64,000 bases of DNA from Gammaproteobacteria bacterium (GCA_016708925.1 JADJET010000003.1:248001-312000), one strand, 5' to 3'. Shown: positions 52,773 to 62,646, numbered from the stretch's first letter. Numbers and translations are program-made. Notes: a model not told the origin generated them from the letters alone.

Positions 52773-54128
52773 ATGCAGACCCACTTCACCGATTCGCAAC
52801 GCGACGAGCCCGGCATCCGCATTGCCGAAGAAGTGCTGCGCAAATGCGTGCACTGCGGCTTTTGCACCGCGACCTGCCCGACCTATCGCATCACCGGCGA
52901 CGAACTCGAAAGCCCGCGCGGGCGCATCGCGCTGATTCAGGATCTGCTCGAAACCGGCGCCGCGCCGACGCCGCTGACGGTATCGCACCTCGACCATTGT
53001 CTGTCGTGCCTGAGTTGCGAGAGCACCTGCCCCTCGGGCGTGTCCTATCGCCGCCTGATCGATCAGGCTCGCGAGTTGATCGAGGAAAAATACCGCCGCC
53101 CGCGGTTCGATCGCGGGCTGCGCGCGCTGCTGGCGTGGCTGTTGCCGCAGCAGGCCTGGTTCCGCGCCGCGCTGGTCGCCGGGCGCTGGAGCCGGCCACT
53201 GTTGTGCTTTGCCGGACGCTTCTCGCTACGCATCGACGCCCTCGCGCGCATGGTGCCCGGTGCGTTGCCGTCCGCACGGGACGCCATCCGGCCGGGGATT
53301 TACCCGGCGGAAGGAACGGAAATCCGGCGCGTCGCGCTGATTGCCGGCTGTGTGCAAGGGGTGTTGGCACCCGACATCGATGCAGCGACCTTGCGCCTGC
53401 TGCGCCGCCACGGCTGTACCGTCGTGGTGCCGGCGCCCGCCGCCGGTTGCTGTGGAGCATTGCCCCACCATCTCGGCAAGGGCACGCCGGCGCAGGCCAT
53501 GGCGCACCGAAACCTCGACGCCTGGCGCGAACTGGTGCGCACCGATTCACCAGCGGCGGTGGACACCGTGCTGATGACCGCCTCCGGCTGCGGTTCGCAC
53601 CTGAAGGATTACGCGTATCTGCTGCCCGACGACGGGGACGCTGCCGAGCTTGCCCGTCGCGTAAAAGACCTGTCGCAATTGCTCGACGAACTGTCCGCAC
53701 AAACGCCGTTGCGCGTGGTTTCCGGCATCAGCGCCGGCGTGACGCTGGCCTGGCAAAGCCCCTGCTCGCTGCAACACGGCTTCAACGAAAAAAGCGCGCC
53801 CATCCGGGTGCTGCAAGCCTGCGGTTTCGACGTGCGCCAGCCGCAGAATCCGCATCTGTGCTGCGGTTCGGCCGGCACCTACAACCTGCTGCAACCCGCA
53901 TTCGCCGAGCGCCTGGGCCGCGACAAGGCGGACGCAATCACCGCCACCGGCGCGACCATCGCGGTCAGCGCCAATATCGGCTGCATCACCCAGTTGCAGG
54001 CGAAACTGGCGGTGGCGGGAGGTGAACGACCGACCCCGATACTGCATCTCGCCCAGATCCTGGATTGGGCCACCGGTGGCGAACGGCCCGCGGCTCTCGG
54101 CAAGCACGAGGTGCCCGGCAAGCACTAA
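52773..54128 (+). CDS. glcF: Glycolate oxidase iron-sulfur subunit GlcF
   Basis: 451 residues with two [4Fe-4S] ferredoxin motifs, CVHCGFCTATCP (near residue 25) and CLSCLSCESTCP (near 75), followed by the CCG domains, visible as AGCCGALPHHLGKG and LCCGSAGTYNLLQ. It passes electrons from the flavin subunits to the respiratory chain. The gene begins nine bases after glcE. The three genes together make a standard glcDEF operon apart from the frameshift in glcD. Confidence 0.93.
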   Translation: MQTHFTDSQRDEPGIRIAEEVLRKCVHCGFCTATCPTYRITGDELESPRGRIALIQDLLETGAAPTPLTVSHLDHCLSCLSCESTCPSGVSYRRLIDQARELIEEKYRRPRFDRGLRALLAWLLPQQAWFRAALVAGRWSRPLLCFAGRFSLRIDALARMVPGALPSARDAIRPGIYPAEGTEIRRVALIAGCVQGVLAPDIDAATLRLLRRHGCTVVVPAPAAGCCGALPHHLGKGTPAQAMAHRNLDAWRELVRTDSPAAVDTVLMTASGCGSHLKDYAYLLPDDGDAAELARRVKDLSQLLDELSAQTPLRVVSGISAGVTLAWQSPCSLQHGFNEKSAPIRVLQACGFDVRQPQNPHLCCGSAGTYNLLQPAFAERLGRDKADAITATGATIAVSANIGCITQLQAKLAVAGGERPTPILHLAQILDWATGGERPAALGKHEVPGKH

Positions 54129-54163
54129 TAGTCCGGTCGCAAGCGGTTTGCAGAACGCCTGTG

Positions 54164-54189
54164 ATCCCTACACGCCTTCGCGTAGGGAT
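54164..54189. promoter_or_regulatory. Hairpin between glcF and the TPP-enzyme gene
   Basis: ATCCCTAC (54164-54171) and GTAGGGAT (54182-54189) form a perfect 8-bp stem with a 10-base loop. No T-run follows, so it is not a typical terminator; it could be part of the leader of the following TTG-started gene or an RNA-processing site. Confidence 0.4.
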
Positions 54190-54308
54190 GGATTGTTGGC
54201 GTCAAAATTGCGTGTGCTGAAGGTGTCAGATAAAGGCATCGCGCGCAGGGCGCCGGTGGCCGCATCCGCGCTCCTGAAAAATCCGCCATCAGCGAAGGAA
54301 ATTCCAGC

Positions 54309-55967
54309 TTGACCAGAAAAGCATCCGATCTGTTTGTCGCCTGCCTCGAAGAAGAAGGTATCGAATACATCTTCGGCGTCCCCGGCGAGGAAAACGCCGA
54401 TTTCATGCTCTCCCTCGAAGACAGCCGCAAGATCAAGTTCATTCTCACCCGGCACGAGCAGGGCGCGGCCTTCATGGCGGAGGTGTACGGGCGTCTGACC
54501 GGCAATCCCGCCGGCTGCCTGGGCACCCTGGGGCCGGGCGCATCGAACCTGATTACCGGGGTCGCCAACGCCAACATGGATCGCGCGCCGATGCTGGTGC
54601 TGACCGGGCAGGGCTCGACCAAACGCCTGCACAAGGAATCCCACCAGGTCATGGACGTGGTGGGCATGTTCGAGGCCGTCACCAAGTGGGCGATCTCGAT
54701 CCGCAACGCCGAGACCATTCCGGAGATCGTGCGCAAGGCGGTGCGGTTGGCGCGGATGGAAAAACCCGGCGCCGTGCATATCGAGCTGCCCGAGGATCTC
54801 GCCAGGCAGATGACGGCGGAGCAGCCCATGGTGCCGCGCCGGTTTCATCGCTCGGTACCGGAGGCCAGCGTGGTTCGGCAGGCGTTCGAGCTGCTGATGA
54901 GTGCCAGGCGTCCGGTGATCCTGGCCGGCAACGGCTGCGTCCGCAAGCGCGCCAGCAAGGAACTGCGCGCCTTCTGCGAAACCACCGGCATCGGCGTCAT
55001 CAGTACCTTCATGGCCAAGGGTTGCGTGGATCGGGACGCGCCCTACTGTCTGTACACCGTGGGACTCGGCACCAAGGACCATTCCAACCTTGCCCTTGAT
55101 GATGCCGATCTGGTCATCACGCTCGGCTTCGACATGGTCGAATACAACCCGGCGCTGTGGAACCAGCAGCGCGACAAGCGCATCATCCACGCCGATTTCC
55201 TGCCCGCCGAGATCGACCAGTGCTATCACCCCGAGATCGAACTGATCGGCGATCTGGCGATGATGCTGAAGGAACTGAACCGGCTGCTGGCGACCCGGGC
55301 CGCGCCCGATTTCGATCTCGCACGCCAGCGCCAGGTCCGTCAGAACATGGGGACGGAGATCGAAGCCCACGCGCAGGACGACACCGAAGGCAGCATCCGG
55401 CCGCAGAAAGCGCTGTGGGACGTGCGCGAAGTCATGGGGCCGGAAGACATCCTGCTGTCCGATGTCGGCGCCCACAAGATGTGGATCGCGCGCCACTACC
55501 ATTGCCACGAACCCAACACCTGTCTGATTCCCAACGGCTACTGCTCGATGGGTTTTGCGCTGCCGGGTGCGATCGCCGCGAGTCTGGTGCATCCGAACCG
55601 GCGCATCCTCGCCATAGCCGGCGACGGCGGCTTCCTGATGAACGTGCAGGAGATGGAAACCGCCTTCCGGCTGCAAAGCCGCATCGTCGTGCTGGTGTGG
55701 GAGGACAAGGGCTACGGGCTGATTTCCTGGAAACAGCAGACCGAATTCAAGCGCCACACGGATCTGAGTTTCACCAATCCCGACTGGTTGTTGTTGGCAC
55801 AGAGCTTCGGTTGGCACGGCCATGTGTGTAGCCAAAGCCGCGCGCTGAAAGCGACGCTGGAGCGCGCCTTTGCCGAGCCCGGCCCGAGTCTGGTGGTGAT
55901 GCCGGTCGACTACCGCGAAAATCCGCTGCTGACCGCGCGTCTCGGTCAGATCAGTTCGCGGATGTGA
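54309..55967 (+). CDS. Acetolactate synthase-like thiamine-diphosphate enzyme
   Basis: A 552-residue ThDP enzyme. The activating glutamate is in LTRHEQGAAFMAEVYGRLTG, phosphate/FAD-type positions are in TLGPGASNLITGVANANMD, and the ThDP/Mg motif is AGDGGFLMNVQEMETAFRLQ (GDG...; expected N replaced within the family pattern). HKESHQVMDVVGMFEAVTKW and the terminal VVMPVDYRENPLL match the AlsS/acetolactate synthase large-subunit group. The start is TTG at 54309 (no usable ATG). No small regulatory subunit follows, which favours a catabolic rather than branched-chain biosynthetic role. Being next to glcDEF, a glyoxylate-using carboligase role is possible but unproven. Confidence 0.83.
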   Translation: MTRKASDLFVACLEEEGIEYIFGVPGEENADFMLSLEDSRKIKFILTRHEQGAAFMAEVYGRLTGNPAGCLGTLGPGASNLITGVANANMDRAPMLVLTGQGSTKRLHKESHQVMDVVGMFEAVTKWAISIRNAETIPEIVRKAVRLARMEKPGAVHIELPEDLARQMTAEQPMVPRRFHRSVPEASVVRQAFELLMSARRPVILAGNGCVRKRASKELRAFCETTGIGVISTFMAKGCVDRDAPYCLYTVGLGTKDHSNLALDDADLVITLGFDMVEYNPALWNQQRDKRIIHADFLPAEIDQCYHPEIELIGDLAMMLKELNRLLATRAAPDFDLARQRQVRQNMGTEIEAHAQDDTEGSIRPQKALWDVREVMGPEDILLSDVGAHKMWIARHYHCHEPNTCLIPNGYCSMGFALPGAIAASLVHPNRRILAIAGDGGFLMNVQEMETAFRLQSRIVVLVWEDKGYGLISWKQQTEFKRHTDLSFTNPDWLLLAQSFGWHGHVCSQSRALKATLERAFAEPGPSLVVMPVDYRENPLLTARLGQISSRM

Positions 55968-56065
55968 TGATGTCGTGGCCGATGGCGGGCGCGGCGCAGG
56001 AAATCCGCTGTACATTTTCCACGCTGCCGCACCCGATTTCGCGATGGCGATGCGACGGCCGTCGC

Positions 56066-57745
56066 TTACTGGCCGGGTACCGCGACCGTTCCTGAAAGAC
56101 TGCTGCCGGACAGCCGGCGCCGCTTGCGGGCGTCGCGGCGGCGTTCGAGCTCGTCTTCCGGCGCGACCACGCAACCATCCACGACATTGGCGCCAAGCAG
56201 TTGCGCCAGACCCATGGCTTTCGGGTTGTAGAGGCGCGGATTCATCAGCCGGGGTTGGCGCGCGATGATCGGAAACGGAATCAGGTCGAGGATCTGGGTC
56301 TGGATGTCGATACCCGGCGCGATCTCGATCAGTTCGAGCCCCTGTTCGGTGAGCTGGAATACCGCGCGCTCGGTGACATAGAGCACCATCTGGCCCCGGC
56401 GGCAGGCGATATCGCCGTTGAAGGTGATCTGCTCCACCGCCGGCAGAAACTTGCTGGTGCGCCCCTCGCGAACGATGCGCAGTTCGCCGTGGTCGATGGC
56501 GACATCCAGACCGCCGGTGGTAAAGGTGCCGACGAAAACCAGACGACTCGCGGACTGAGAAATGTTGATGAAGCCGCCGGCACCGGCGAGCTTGCTGCCG
56601 AATTTGCTGACGTTGACGTTGCCCTGGGCGTCCACCTGCGCCATGCCGAGCACCGCGAGGTCGAGCCCGCCGCCGTCGTAGAAATCGAACTGCTGATTCT
56701 GCGCGAGCAGCGCGTCGTTGTTGATCGCGGCGCCGAAATCCAGCCCGCCCTGGGGCATGCCGCCGATGACGCCGGGCTCGGCGGTCAGGGTGACCGCGCC
56801 GAGCAGACCTTCTTCGCTGGCGACGCGGGAGACGCCCTCGGGCATGCCGATACCGAGGTTTATAACGCCGCCCAGCGGCAACTCGAATGCGGCGCGGCGC
56901 GCTACCAGCTTGCGCTCGTCGAGGGCCATGGGCGAGGCCTTGGCCAGATTGACCCGGCGCTGTCCCGCGAAGGCCGGATCGAACTGGGTGGCCCAGGTCT
57001 GCCGGTGGTTTTCCGCCGTCGCCTCGACGATGTAATCGACCAGGATGCCGGGCACCTCGACGTCGCGGGAACACAGCGTGTTGGCAGCCACCACGCGCTC
57101 GACCTGCGCAATCACCAGACCACCGGAATTCTTGGTCGCGGTGGCGATGGCCAGGGTGTCGAGTGTCAGTGCTTCATTTTCCATGGTGATATTGCCGTTG
57201 CGATCCGCCGTGGTGCCGCGAATGAATGCCACATCGATGCCGAACGGTTTGTACAGCAGCCATTCCTCGCCGTCGATGACGATGACCTTGACCAGGTCTT
57301 CCCAGGTGGCTTTGTTCAGCCGCCCGCCGTCCTGACGGGGATCGACAAAAGTGCCGAGCCCAATCTTGGTGAGCACGCCACCGCGTTTGCCGGCAACTTC
57401 CCGATACAACTGGCTCATCACCCCCAGCGGCAGGTTGTAGGCTTCCAGCTCGCCGGCCAGCGCCAGCGCGCCGAGTTTGGGCACCAGCGCCCAGTGACCA
57501 CCGATGACCCGCTTCAACAGCCCACCGTGGGCGAGACGGTTGACGCCGCGGCTGTCGCCATCGCCGGGGGCGGCGGCGAACACCAGGGTCAGATCGAAGG
57601 GCGCGTTGCTGTGCAGAAAGCGGCTTTCGAGCGCCTTGATCAGTTCTTCCGGCGTGCCGGTGCCGACGAAGCCGGAGATACACAGCGTGTCGCGTGGGCG
57701 GATGCGCTCTATCGCGGCACGGGCGCTTACCAGTTTGCCGGTCAT
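56066..57745 (-). CDS. Acyl-CoA:acetate/3-ketoacid CoA-transferase, fused alpha-beta
   Basis: 559 residues containing both CoA-transferase I domains in one chain. The first has DTLCISGFVGTGTPEELIKA; the second has GGVINLGIGMPEGVSRVASE and TLTAEPGVIGGMPQGG, which carries the catalytic glutamate. This fused form resembles propionate CoA-transferases. It swaps CoA between short-chain acids through a glutamyl-CoA intermediate in the cytosol. It is convergent with the TPP enzyme and followed on its own strand by nothing for 98 bases; the alcohol dehydrogenase lies upstream in the same direction, 52 bases away. Confidence 0.9.
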   Translation of the reverse strand: MTGKLVSARAAIERIRPRDTLCISGFVGTGTPEELIKALESRFLHSNAPFDLTLVFAAAPGDGDSRGVNRLAHGGLLKRVIGGHWALVPKLGALALAGELEAYNLPLGVMSQLYREVAGKRGGVLTKIGLGTFVDPRQDGGRLNKATWEDLVKVIVIDGEEWLLYKPFGIDVAFIRGTTADRNGNITMENEALTLDTLAIATATKNSGGLVIAQVERVVAANTLCSRDVEVPGILVDYIVEATAENHRQTWATQFDPAFAGQRRVNLAKASPMALDERKLVARRAAFELPLGGVINLGIGMPEGVSRVASEEGLLGAVTLTAEPGVIGGMPQGGLDFGAAINNDALLAQNQQFDFYDGGGLDLAVLGMAQVDAQGNVNVSKFGSKLAGAGGFINISQSASRLVFVGTFTTGGLDVAIDHGELRIVREGRTSKFLPAVEQITFNGDIACRRGQMVLYVTERAVFQLTEQGLELIEIAPGIDIQTQILDLIPFPIIARQPRLMNPRLYNPKAMGLAQLLGANVVDGCVVAPEDELERRRDARKRRRLSGSSLSGTVAVPGQ

Positions 57746-57797
57746 GTGCAGTTTTCCTGTGGTGGGCGAGAGCCATGGAATCCTGGAAGCGACAGCT

Positions 57798-58922
57798 TCA
57801 TAGCGCGATCACCTGGCGAATGGCCTGGCCGGCGGCGAGGCGGTCGAACCCGGCATTGATGTCGTCGAGCGCCATCACATGGGTGAGCAGCCGATCCACC
57901 GGCAGCTTGCCCTGCTGATGCAGTGCCATGTAGTGCGGCAGATCGACGCTGGGCACGCAGGCGCCGATGTAGCTGCCCTTCAGCGTGCGCTCCTCGGCGA
58001 CCAAGCTGACCGCCGGGATCGACAGCTTGCGCTCCGGATTGGGCAGTCCCGAGGTCACCGTGGTGCCGCCGCGGGCGGTGATGAAATAAGCGAGTTCGAG
58101 GGCGGGCACCGAGCCCGCCATCTCGAAGGCGTAATCGACCCCGCCGCCGCTGAGATCCCGGATTTCCTCGAGTGCGCGGGGACTGCCGGCGTTGACGCAG
58201 TGGGTTGCGCCCAGCTCCTTGGCGAACGCCAGTTTGGCGTCGGCGAGATCGACGGCGATGATCTGGCGCGCGCCGGACAACTGCGCGCCCAGCAGCGCGC
58301 AGAGGCCGACGCCGCCGAGGCCCACCACCGCCACCGATGCGCCCGGCGGCACCTTGGCGGTATTCACCACCGCGCCGACCCCCGTCAGCACCGCGCAGCC
58401 GAACAGCGCGGCCCGGGTCAGATCGAACCGGGGATCAATCCTGACCAGCGATTGCTGGGACACCACGGCATGGTCCGCGAACGCCGATACGCCGAGATGG
58501 TGATGGATCGACTGACCCTGGTGGCTGATGCGCCGGGCGCCGCTCAGCAGCGCGCCGCCACCATTGGCGGCGGCGCCCGGTTCGCACAATGCCGGCCGGC
58601 CGCGCGCGCAGAACACGCAGTAGCCGCAACTGGGGACGAACACCATGACGACATGATCGCCGGGGGTGAAGCGGGTGACGCCGGGGCCGACTTCCTGGAC
58701 GATGCCGGCCGCTTCGTGGCCGAGCGCCATGGGCGTCGGTCGCGGCCGGTTGCCGTCGATCACCGAGAGGTCGGAGTGGCAGAGACCGGCGGCGGCGATC
58801 CTGACCAGCACTTCGCCGGGACCCGGTGGCGCGAGATCCACCTCGGTGACCACCAGGGGTCTGGATTCCGCGTACGGCGGCGCTGCGCCCATTTTTTCGA
58901 GGATGGCGGCATGGATTTTCAT
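57798..58922 (-). CDS. Zinc-dependent alcohol dehydrogenase
   Basis: 374 residues of the medium-chain dehydrogenase type. Catalytic zinc ligands are the Cys in AGLCHSDLSV and His in GHEAAGIVQEVGPGV; the structural zinc lobe is CGYCVFCARGRPALC; the cofactor motif is VVGLGGVGLCALLGAQLSGA. The closest pattern is class III/NAD-dependent alcohol dehydrogenase. ATG 58922 was chosen because GGGAG stands 9 bases upstream; ATG 58931 is only four bases from it. With the aldehyde dehydrogenase upstream it could oxidise an alcohol to an acid, which the CoA-transferase could then activate. Confidence 0.92.
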   Translation of the reverse strand: MKIHAAILEKMGAAPPYAESRPLVVTEVDLAPPGPGEVLVRIAAAGLCHSDLSVIDGNRPRPTPMALGHEAAGIVQEVGPGVTRFTPGDHVVMVFVPSCGYCVFCARGRPALCEPGAAANGGGALLSGARRISHQGQSIHHHLGVSAFADHAVVSQQSLVRIDPRFDLTRAALFGCAVLTGVGAVVNTAKVPPGASVAVVGLGGVGLCALLGAQLSGARQIIAVDLADAKLAFAKELGATHCVNAGSPRALEEIRDLSGGGVDYAFEMAGSVPALELAYFITARGGTTVTSGLPNPERKLSIPAVSLVAEERTLKGSYIGACVPSVDLPHYMALHQQGKLPVDRLLTHVMALDDINAGFDRLAAGQAIRQVIAL

Positions 58923-59034
58923 CGTCTTCATCTCCCGCGAGCCGCGACGCGCTCGTTGCGGTCTGGATCTCGTCGCTCCAACCAAGCGATTACCGTGCCA
59001 GCGCGCGGAAGGGTCGTCGCGCGCGTTCGCGCAC

Positions 59035-60474
59035 TCACAGCTGAGCGGATTTGAGCACCAGCATTTTTTTCACCTGCATGTCTTCGAAGGTGTACTGAAT
59101 GCCGCCGACGCCGAGCCCCGAGTGCTTGAGGCCGGCAAACGGCATCCAGTCGACACGAAAGGCGGTGTGATCGTTGACGATGACGGCGGAGGCATTCAAG
59201 CCCCGGTAGGCGTGCATCGCGGTATCGATGTCGCGGGTAAACACCGCGGCGTGAAAGGCGAACTTGAGGGAATTCGCGCGCGCGATGGCCTCATCGATGG
59301 CGTCGTAGGGATAGACGCAGATCACCGGGCCGAACACTTCGTCGCAACTGACTTCGGCGGTATCCGGCGGATCGAACAGCACGGTCGGCTGGTAGCAACT
59401 GGGCGATAGCTTGTTGCCGCCGGACAGCTTTTCGGCACCGGCGGCAATGGCGTTTTCCACCCACGAATGCACGCGATCGGTTTCCCGGGGGCGGATCAGC
59501 GGACCGACCGCAGTGTCCTCCGCAGTCGGGTCGCCGACGACCATGGCGTTGCCCGCCGCGGCGATGCCCGCGGCGACTGCGCGCGCAATTGAGCGGTGCG
59601 CGAAGACGCGCTGCACCGATATGCAGACCTGGCCGGCGTGATAGAAACCGCCCTTGGCCAGCAGCGGCACCGCCGCGTCGAGATCGGCATCGGCGGCGAC
59701 AATCACCGGCGCGATGCCGCCGTGTTCCAGCGCGCAGCGGGTTCCGGGCGCCAGTTTCGCGCGCAGCATCCAGCCCACCGCGGCGCTGCCGATGAAGCTG
59801 AGGAATGCGGTGCGTGGATCGCTCGCGAGAGACTGGGCGACGTCGTGGTCGATGGTCGATACCACCTGGCACCAGGCTTCCGGCAGACCGGCCTGATGAA
59901 AAATCTTTACCAGCTCGTAGCAGGACAACGGCGTGTCGTTCGCGGGTTTCACTATAACCGGGCAACCGGCGGCGATTGCCGGCCCAACCTGGTGCACGAT
60001 CAGATTGATCGGGTGGTTGAACGCACTCAGCGCAACCACCACGCCGATGGGTTCGGGGTGGCTGAAGGCAATCCGGTTCATCGACGCGGCGTTGATACCC
60101 ATCGGGATTTCTTCGCCATGGCTCGTGCGGATGCACTGCGCGCAGAGCCTGATGCCGTCGATCGCGCGGGTCATCTCCACCCGCGAATCGATCAGCGGCT
60201 TGCCGCCCTCGCGCGCCGCCAGCCGGGTGAGGCGCTCGGCATGCTGCTGCAGCAGCCGTGCCGCGTTGTTGAGAATCTCGACGCGTCGCGCGGCGGATAA
60301 CCAGGCTGCCTTGTCCACAAACAGGTTATGGGCGGTGGTGAGCGCCTGATCGACACCGGCGTGGTCGAGCGTGGCGACCGTCGCGATCAGGCTGTCGTCA
60401 AAGGGCGCGCGGACTTCCAGCAACTGCGTGGTCGGCGTCGCGCCGGGCACCATCGAAGCGTAGTGTTGAGCCAT
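59035..60474 (-). CDS. Aldehyde dehydrogenase
   Basis: 479 residues with the ALDH signatures: VVALSAFNHPINLIVHQVGP and VIVKPANDTPLSCYELVKIF in the coenzyme domain, LEHGGIAPVIVAADADLD where family members have the general-base Glu (LELGGK), and the nucleophilic Cys in YHAGQVCISVQRVFAH. The C-terminal PFAGLKHSGLGVGGIQYTFE is standard. LELGG is LEHGG here, seen in some semialdehyde and glyceraldehyde-3-phosphate-type ALDHs. First of the left-pointing run ALDH-ADH-CoA-transferase, all plausibly one operon. Confidence 0.92.
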   Translation of the reverse strand: MAQHYASMVPGATPTTQLLEVRAPFDDSLIATVATLDHAGVDQALTTAHNLFVDKAAWLSAARRVEILNNAARLLQQHAERLTRLAAREGGKPLIDSRVEMTRAIDGIRLCAQCIRTSHGEEIPMGINAASMNRIAFSHPEPIGVVVALSAFNHPINLIVHQVGPAIAAGCPVIVKPANDTPLSCYELVKIFHQAGLPEAWCQVVSTIDHDVAQSLASDPRTAFLSFIGSAAVGWMLRAKLAPGTRCALEHGGIAPVIVAADADLDAAVPLLAKGGFYHAGQVCISVQRVFAHRSIARAVAAGIAAAGNAMVVGDPTAEDTAVGPLIRPRETDRVHSWVENAIAAGAEKLSGGNKLSPSCYQPTVLFDPPDTAEVSCDEVFGPVICVYPYDAIDEAIARANSLKFAFHAAVFTRDIDTAMHAYRGLNASAVIVNDHTAFRVDWMPFAGLKHSGLGVGGIQYTFEDMQVKKMLVLKSAQL

Positions 60475-60606
60475 GATTTTTTCCCTGCGTTCAGCGCTGG
60501 GCAGAACATTCAGCCGTTCAGTGGCAACGGCGGCGCTGCCGGCCGCCGCGCATCCGAACGTTCACAGGCGGCTTTCGGCAACCAGCCAGCCCGATACTTT
60601 GGCGAG

Positions 60607-60890
60607 TGGAGCATGCATGGTGCAGCAATTTGCAAGCCAACCGGCAGGAGTCGGAGGTTTTCTACGGACGGCCAGCTCCGTCCCGCGACGAGGGACCACG
60701 GTTCGATGAGCTTCAGAAGACTCGCACACGGAATCACCTGCTCCATCTCGCCCAGGAAAATCTCCCGCCGTGTCCGCTTCTTCTTGGCCGCGCATTCACT
60801 GCCGCCGAAACTCATTTGATTCATCAAATGGTCGCTCCACGGAAATATGGCCAATGCACCACCATTGGAAAGGCTTGTTCAGACTTTTCT
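60607..60890 (-). pseudogene. Left-end fragment of an IS5-family element (transposase N-terminus)
   Basis: On the minus strand MNQMSFGGSECAAKKKRTRR then EIFLGEMEQVIPCASLLKLI and EPWSLVAGRS is the N-terminal start of IS5-group transposases (pattern M.QM.F...E...K.K.TRRE.FL.EM..V.PW..L...IEP). It starts at 60824 and loses similarity after about 45 residues. Upstream, GTCTGAACAAGCCTTTCC (about 60866-60883 on the minus strand) looks like the terminal inverted repeat. It is unrelated to the IS427-like element at 33157. The rest of 60475-61008 holds nothing I recognise. Confidence 0.7.
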
Positions 60891-61008
60891 TAGAGAACGA
60901 TTCTCGGAGTCACCGTCGCCAAAAACATACTTCTTGCAGCCAACGCCAAGTTCCATTTTGCTACCGCTAAACCAGCGCACCATCGGTAAGTTGCTCCCGC
61001 AGTGATCG

Positions 61009-62595
61009 TCAGCACCCCGGCTCAAAAATAGTCCGGTATCCCTTGGGTATCAGCCTCGCGTTACGGCAAGCCTCAAGCCAGGCGCGACCATAACGTTTGT
61101 CCGGTTCGATATGGCAACCCTCTGCCCACTCATTCCACGCATTGATAAAAATTATTCGCTCATCCGCCACTGGCTTGAGAGAGGCACGGTAAACCAATTC
61201 CCTGAGCCATAACTCGAATGCCGCAGGACTTGAATCAAGCATGCAAAGGCCATCGTTCTGCCTCCTGGCTGTATTGTCCCATGAAGGAATAATTCCCGGA
61301 AAAAATGGGTAATCTGGATTCGACTTGGCGAGAAATTTGGCAATGCACTGCAGGTAACTCACAAAGTGACCCTTGGCCTCCGGATGCAGCGCTTTCAGCC
61401 GCCCGCGCAAGGGAAAACTGACCGTGGCGCCATGTGGCGGGAATTCGTAGACTGCATCTGCCCCACCCTCTCGGAGAAACATCTTGTTGCCAAAGGTCGA
61501 CGCTGCGACAACATACGGCGGCTCTATGTTATTCCTCCAACAGACAGTTCGCCAGATAGTGATGGTTGAGATCGGATCCGGAATTTGATCCATTCGATAA
61601 ACCATCAACAGGGGGCGACTATTCACCCTGATATAACGGCTGTCACGAAAATGGGGAATGACGCTCAGGATAAACTTCTCCGCATCTTCGGGCGAATAGC
61701 GCTGTTCAACCAGGATTTCCCGGTTCCCGCCATCCCAGTTTCTGGACCAGTTTTCATTTGCCCAGCACAGGCAATAGGGGAAATCCGGCTGTCCGGAACG
61801 AAGCAGACGGTCTGTCGGCATTTCGAGCAATCGTCGTCCACTAAACCAGTAGTAATAAAAGCAAAACCCGCTTATCCCGTATTCCTTGGCAAGTTCCGCT
61901 TGTCGAATCAGTACTCCCTCGTCATTCAGATCGTAATACCCCAATTCGCCGGCCTCATGCGGCTGGTAATGTCCTTCGAAATTTTGACGCGCCTTTTTTA
62001 CATTCACCCACTCGGTAAATCCTTCGCCCCACCACCGATCGTTCTCCGGGATACGGTGAAATTGCGGCAAGTAAAACGCAATCAATCTGATGCTTTGTTC
62101 CTGGATACAGATGCCGGCAGAAGCAGGCGCGCTCTGATTCTCGCTGGCATCCAGCAGCGATTCAATCAATTTTGCGTCCCTGGCAACTATTGCAGATTCG
62201 CGAACCAACGCAAGATTGTGAGAAATCGAGGGGATCGACCCTTTAGACAAGGCTTCTGCGGCCGCGATCAAGCTTTCAGCCAACTGAAGCTCCCCTTTCG
62301 AAAAATGTACAACACCCAGCATGTGAAGCACATCGGCATTCTCGGGCGAAAGATCCAGTGCCAGCCTGTACAGTCTTTCTGCATCCTCAAGGTCATTTTC
62401 CTGTTGCGCCGTCAGGGCAGACTGCATCAGCTCATGCAGCGCGGCTTTCGCACTGCCGAATGCGCCAGGCGGCACACCACGACCGCGATCGCGGTGATCA
62501 TCATGGCCACCACAGCAATGCTTATAGCGCTTACCGCTCCCACAAGCGCAGAGCGAATTTCTTCCGCTTTTCTGCCGGTCACCTGAAAACGTCAT
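61009..62595 (-). CDS. WbsX/GH99-like glycan enzyme with SEC-C and TPR N-terminus
   Basis: 528 residues. The N-terminus carries an SEC-C zinc motif, CACGSGKRYKHCC (Cys16, Cys18, Cys27, Cys28), then a helical region of about two TPR units (DAERLYRLALDLSPENADVL; HMLGVVHFSKGELQLAESLI). From residue 165 the WbsX-type domain begins: AFYLPQFHRIPENDRWWGEG then FTEWVNVKKA, YCLCWANENWSRNWDG and IIFINAWNEWAEGCHIEPD. WbsX domains are found in O-antigen and rhamnan clusters and relate to GH99. Base composition drops here compared with the left of the window, which fits transferred surface-polysaccharide DNA. Confidence 0.87.
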   Translation of the reverse strand: MTFSGDRQKSGRNSLCACGSGKRYKHCCGGHDDHRDRGRGVPPGAFGSAKAALHELMQSALTAQQENDLEDAERLYRLALDLSPENADVLHMLGVVHFSKGELQLAESLIAAAEALSKGSIPSISHNLALVRESAIVARDAKLIESLLDASENQSAPASAGICIQEQSIRLIAFYLPQFHRIPENDRWWGEGFTEWVNVKKARQNFEGHYQPHEAGELGYYDLNDEGVLIRQAELAKEYGISGFCFYYYWFSGRRLLEMPTDRLLRSGQPDFPYCLCWANENWSRNWDGGNREILVEQRYSPEDAEKFILSVIPHFRDSRYIRVNSRPLLMVYRMDQIPDPISTITIWRTVCWRNNIEPPYVVAASTFGNKMFLREGGADAVYEFPPHGATVSFPLRGRLKALHPEAKGHFVSYLQCIAKFLAKSNPDYPFFPGIIPSWDNTARRQNDGLCMLDSSPAAFELWLRELVYRASLKPVADERIIFINAWNEWAEGCHIEPDKRYGRAWLEACRNARLIPKGYRTIFEPGC

Positions 62596-62646
62596 GTTGC
62601 ATTTTCCGCAATTGATATCCGGGTTCTTAAAGTCGCTTCAGAAACC

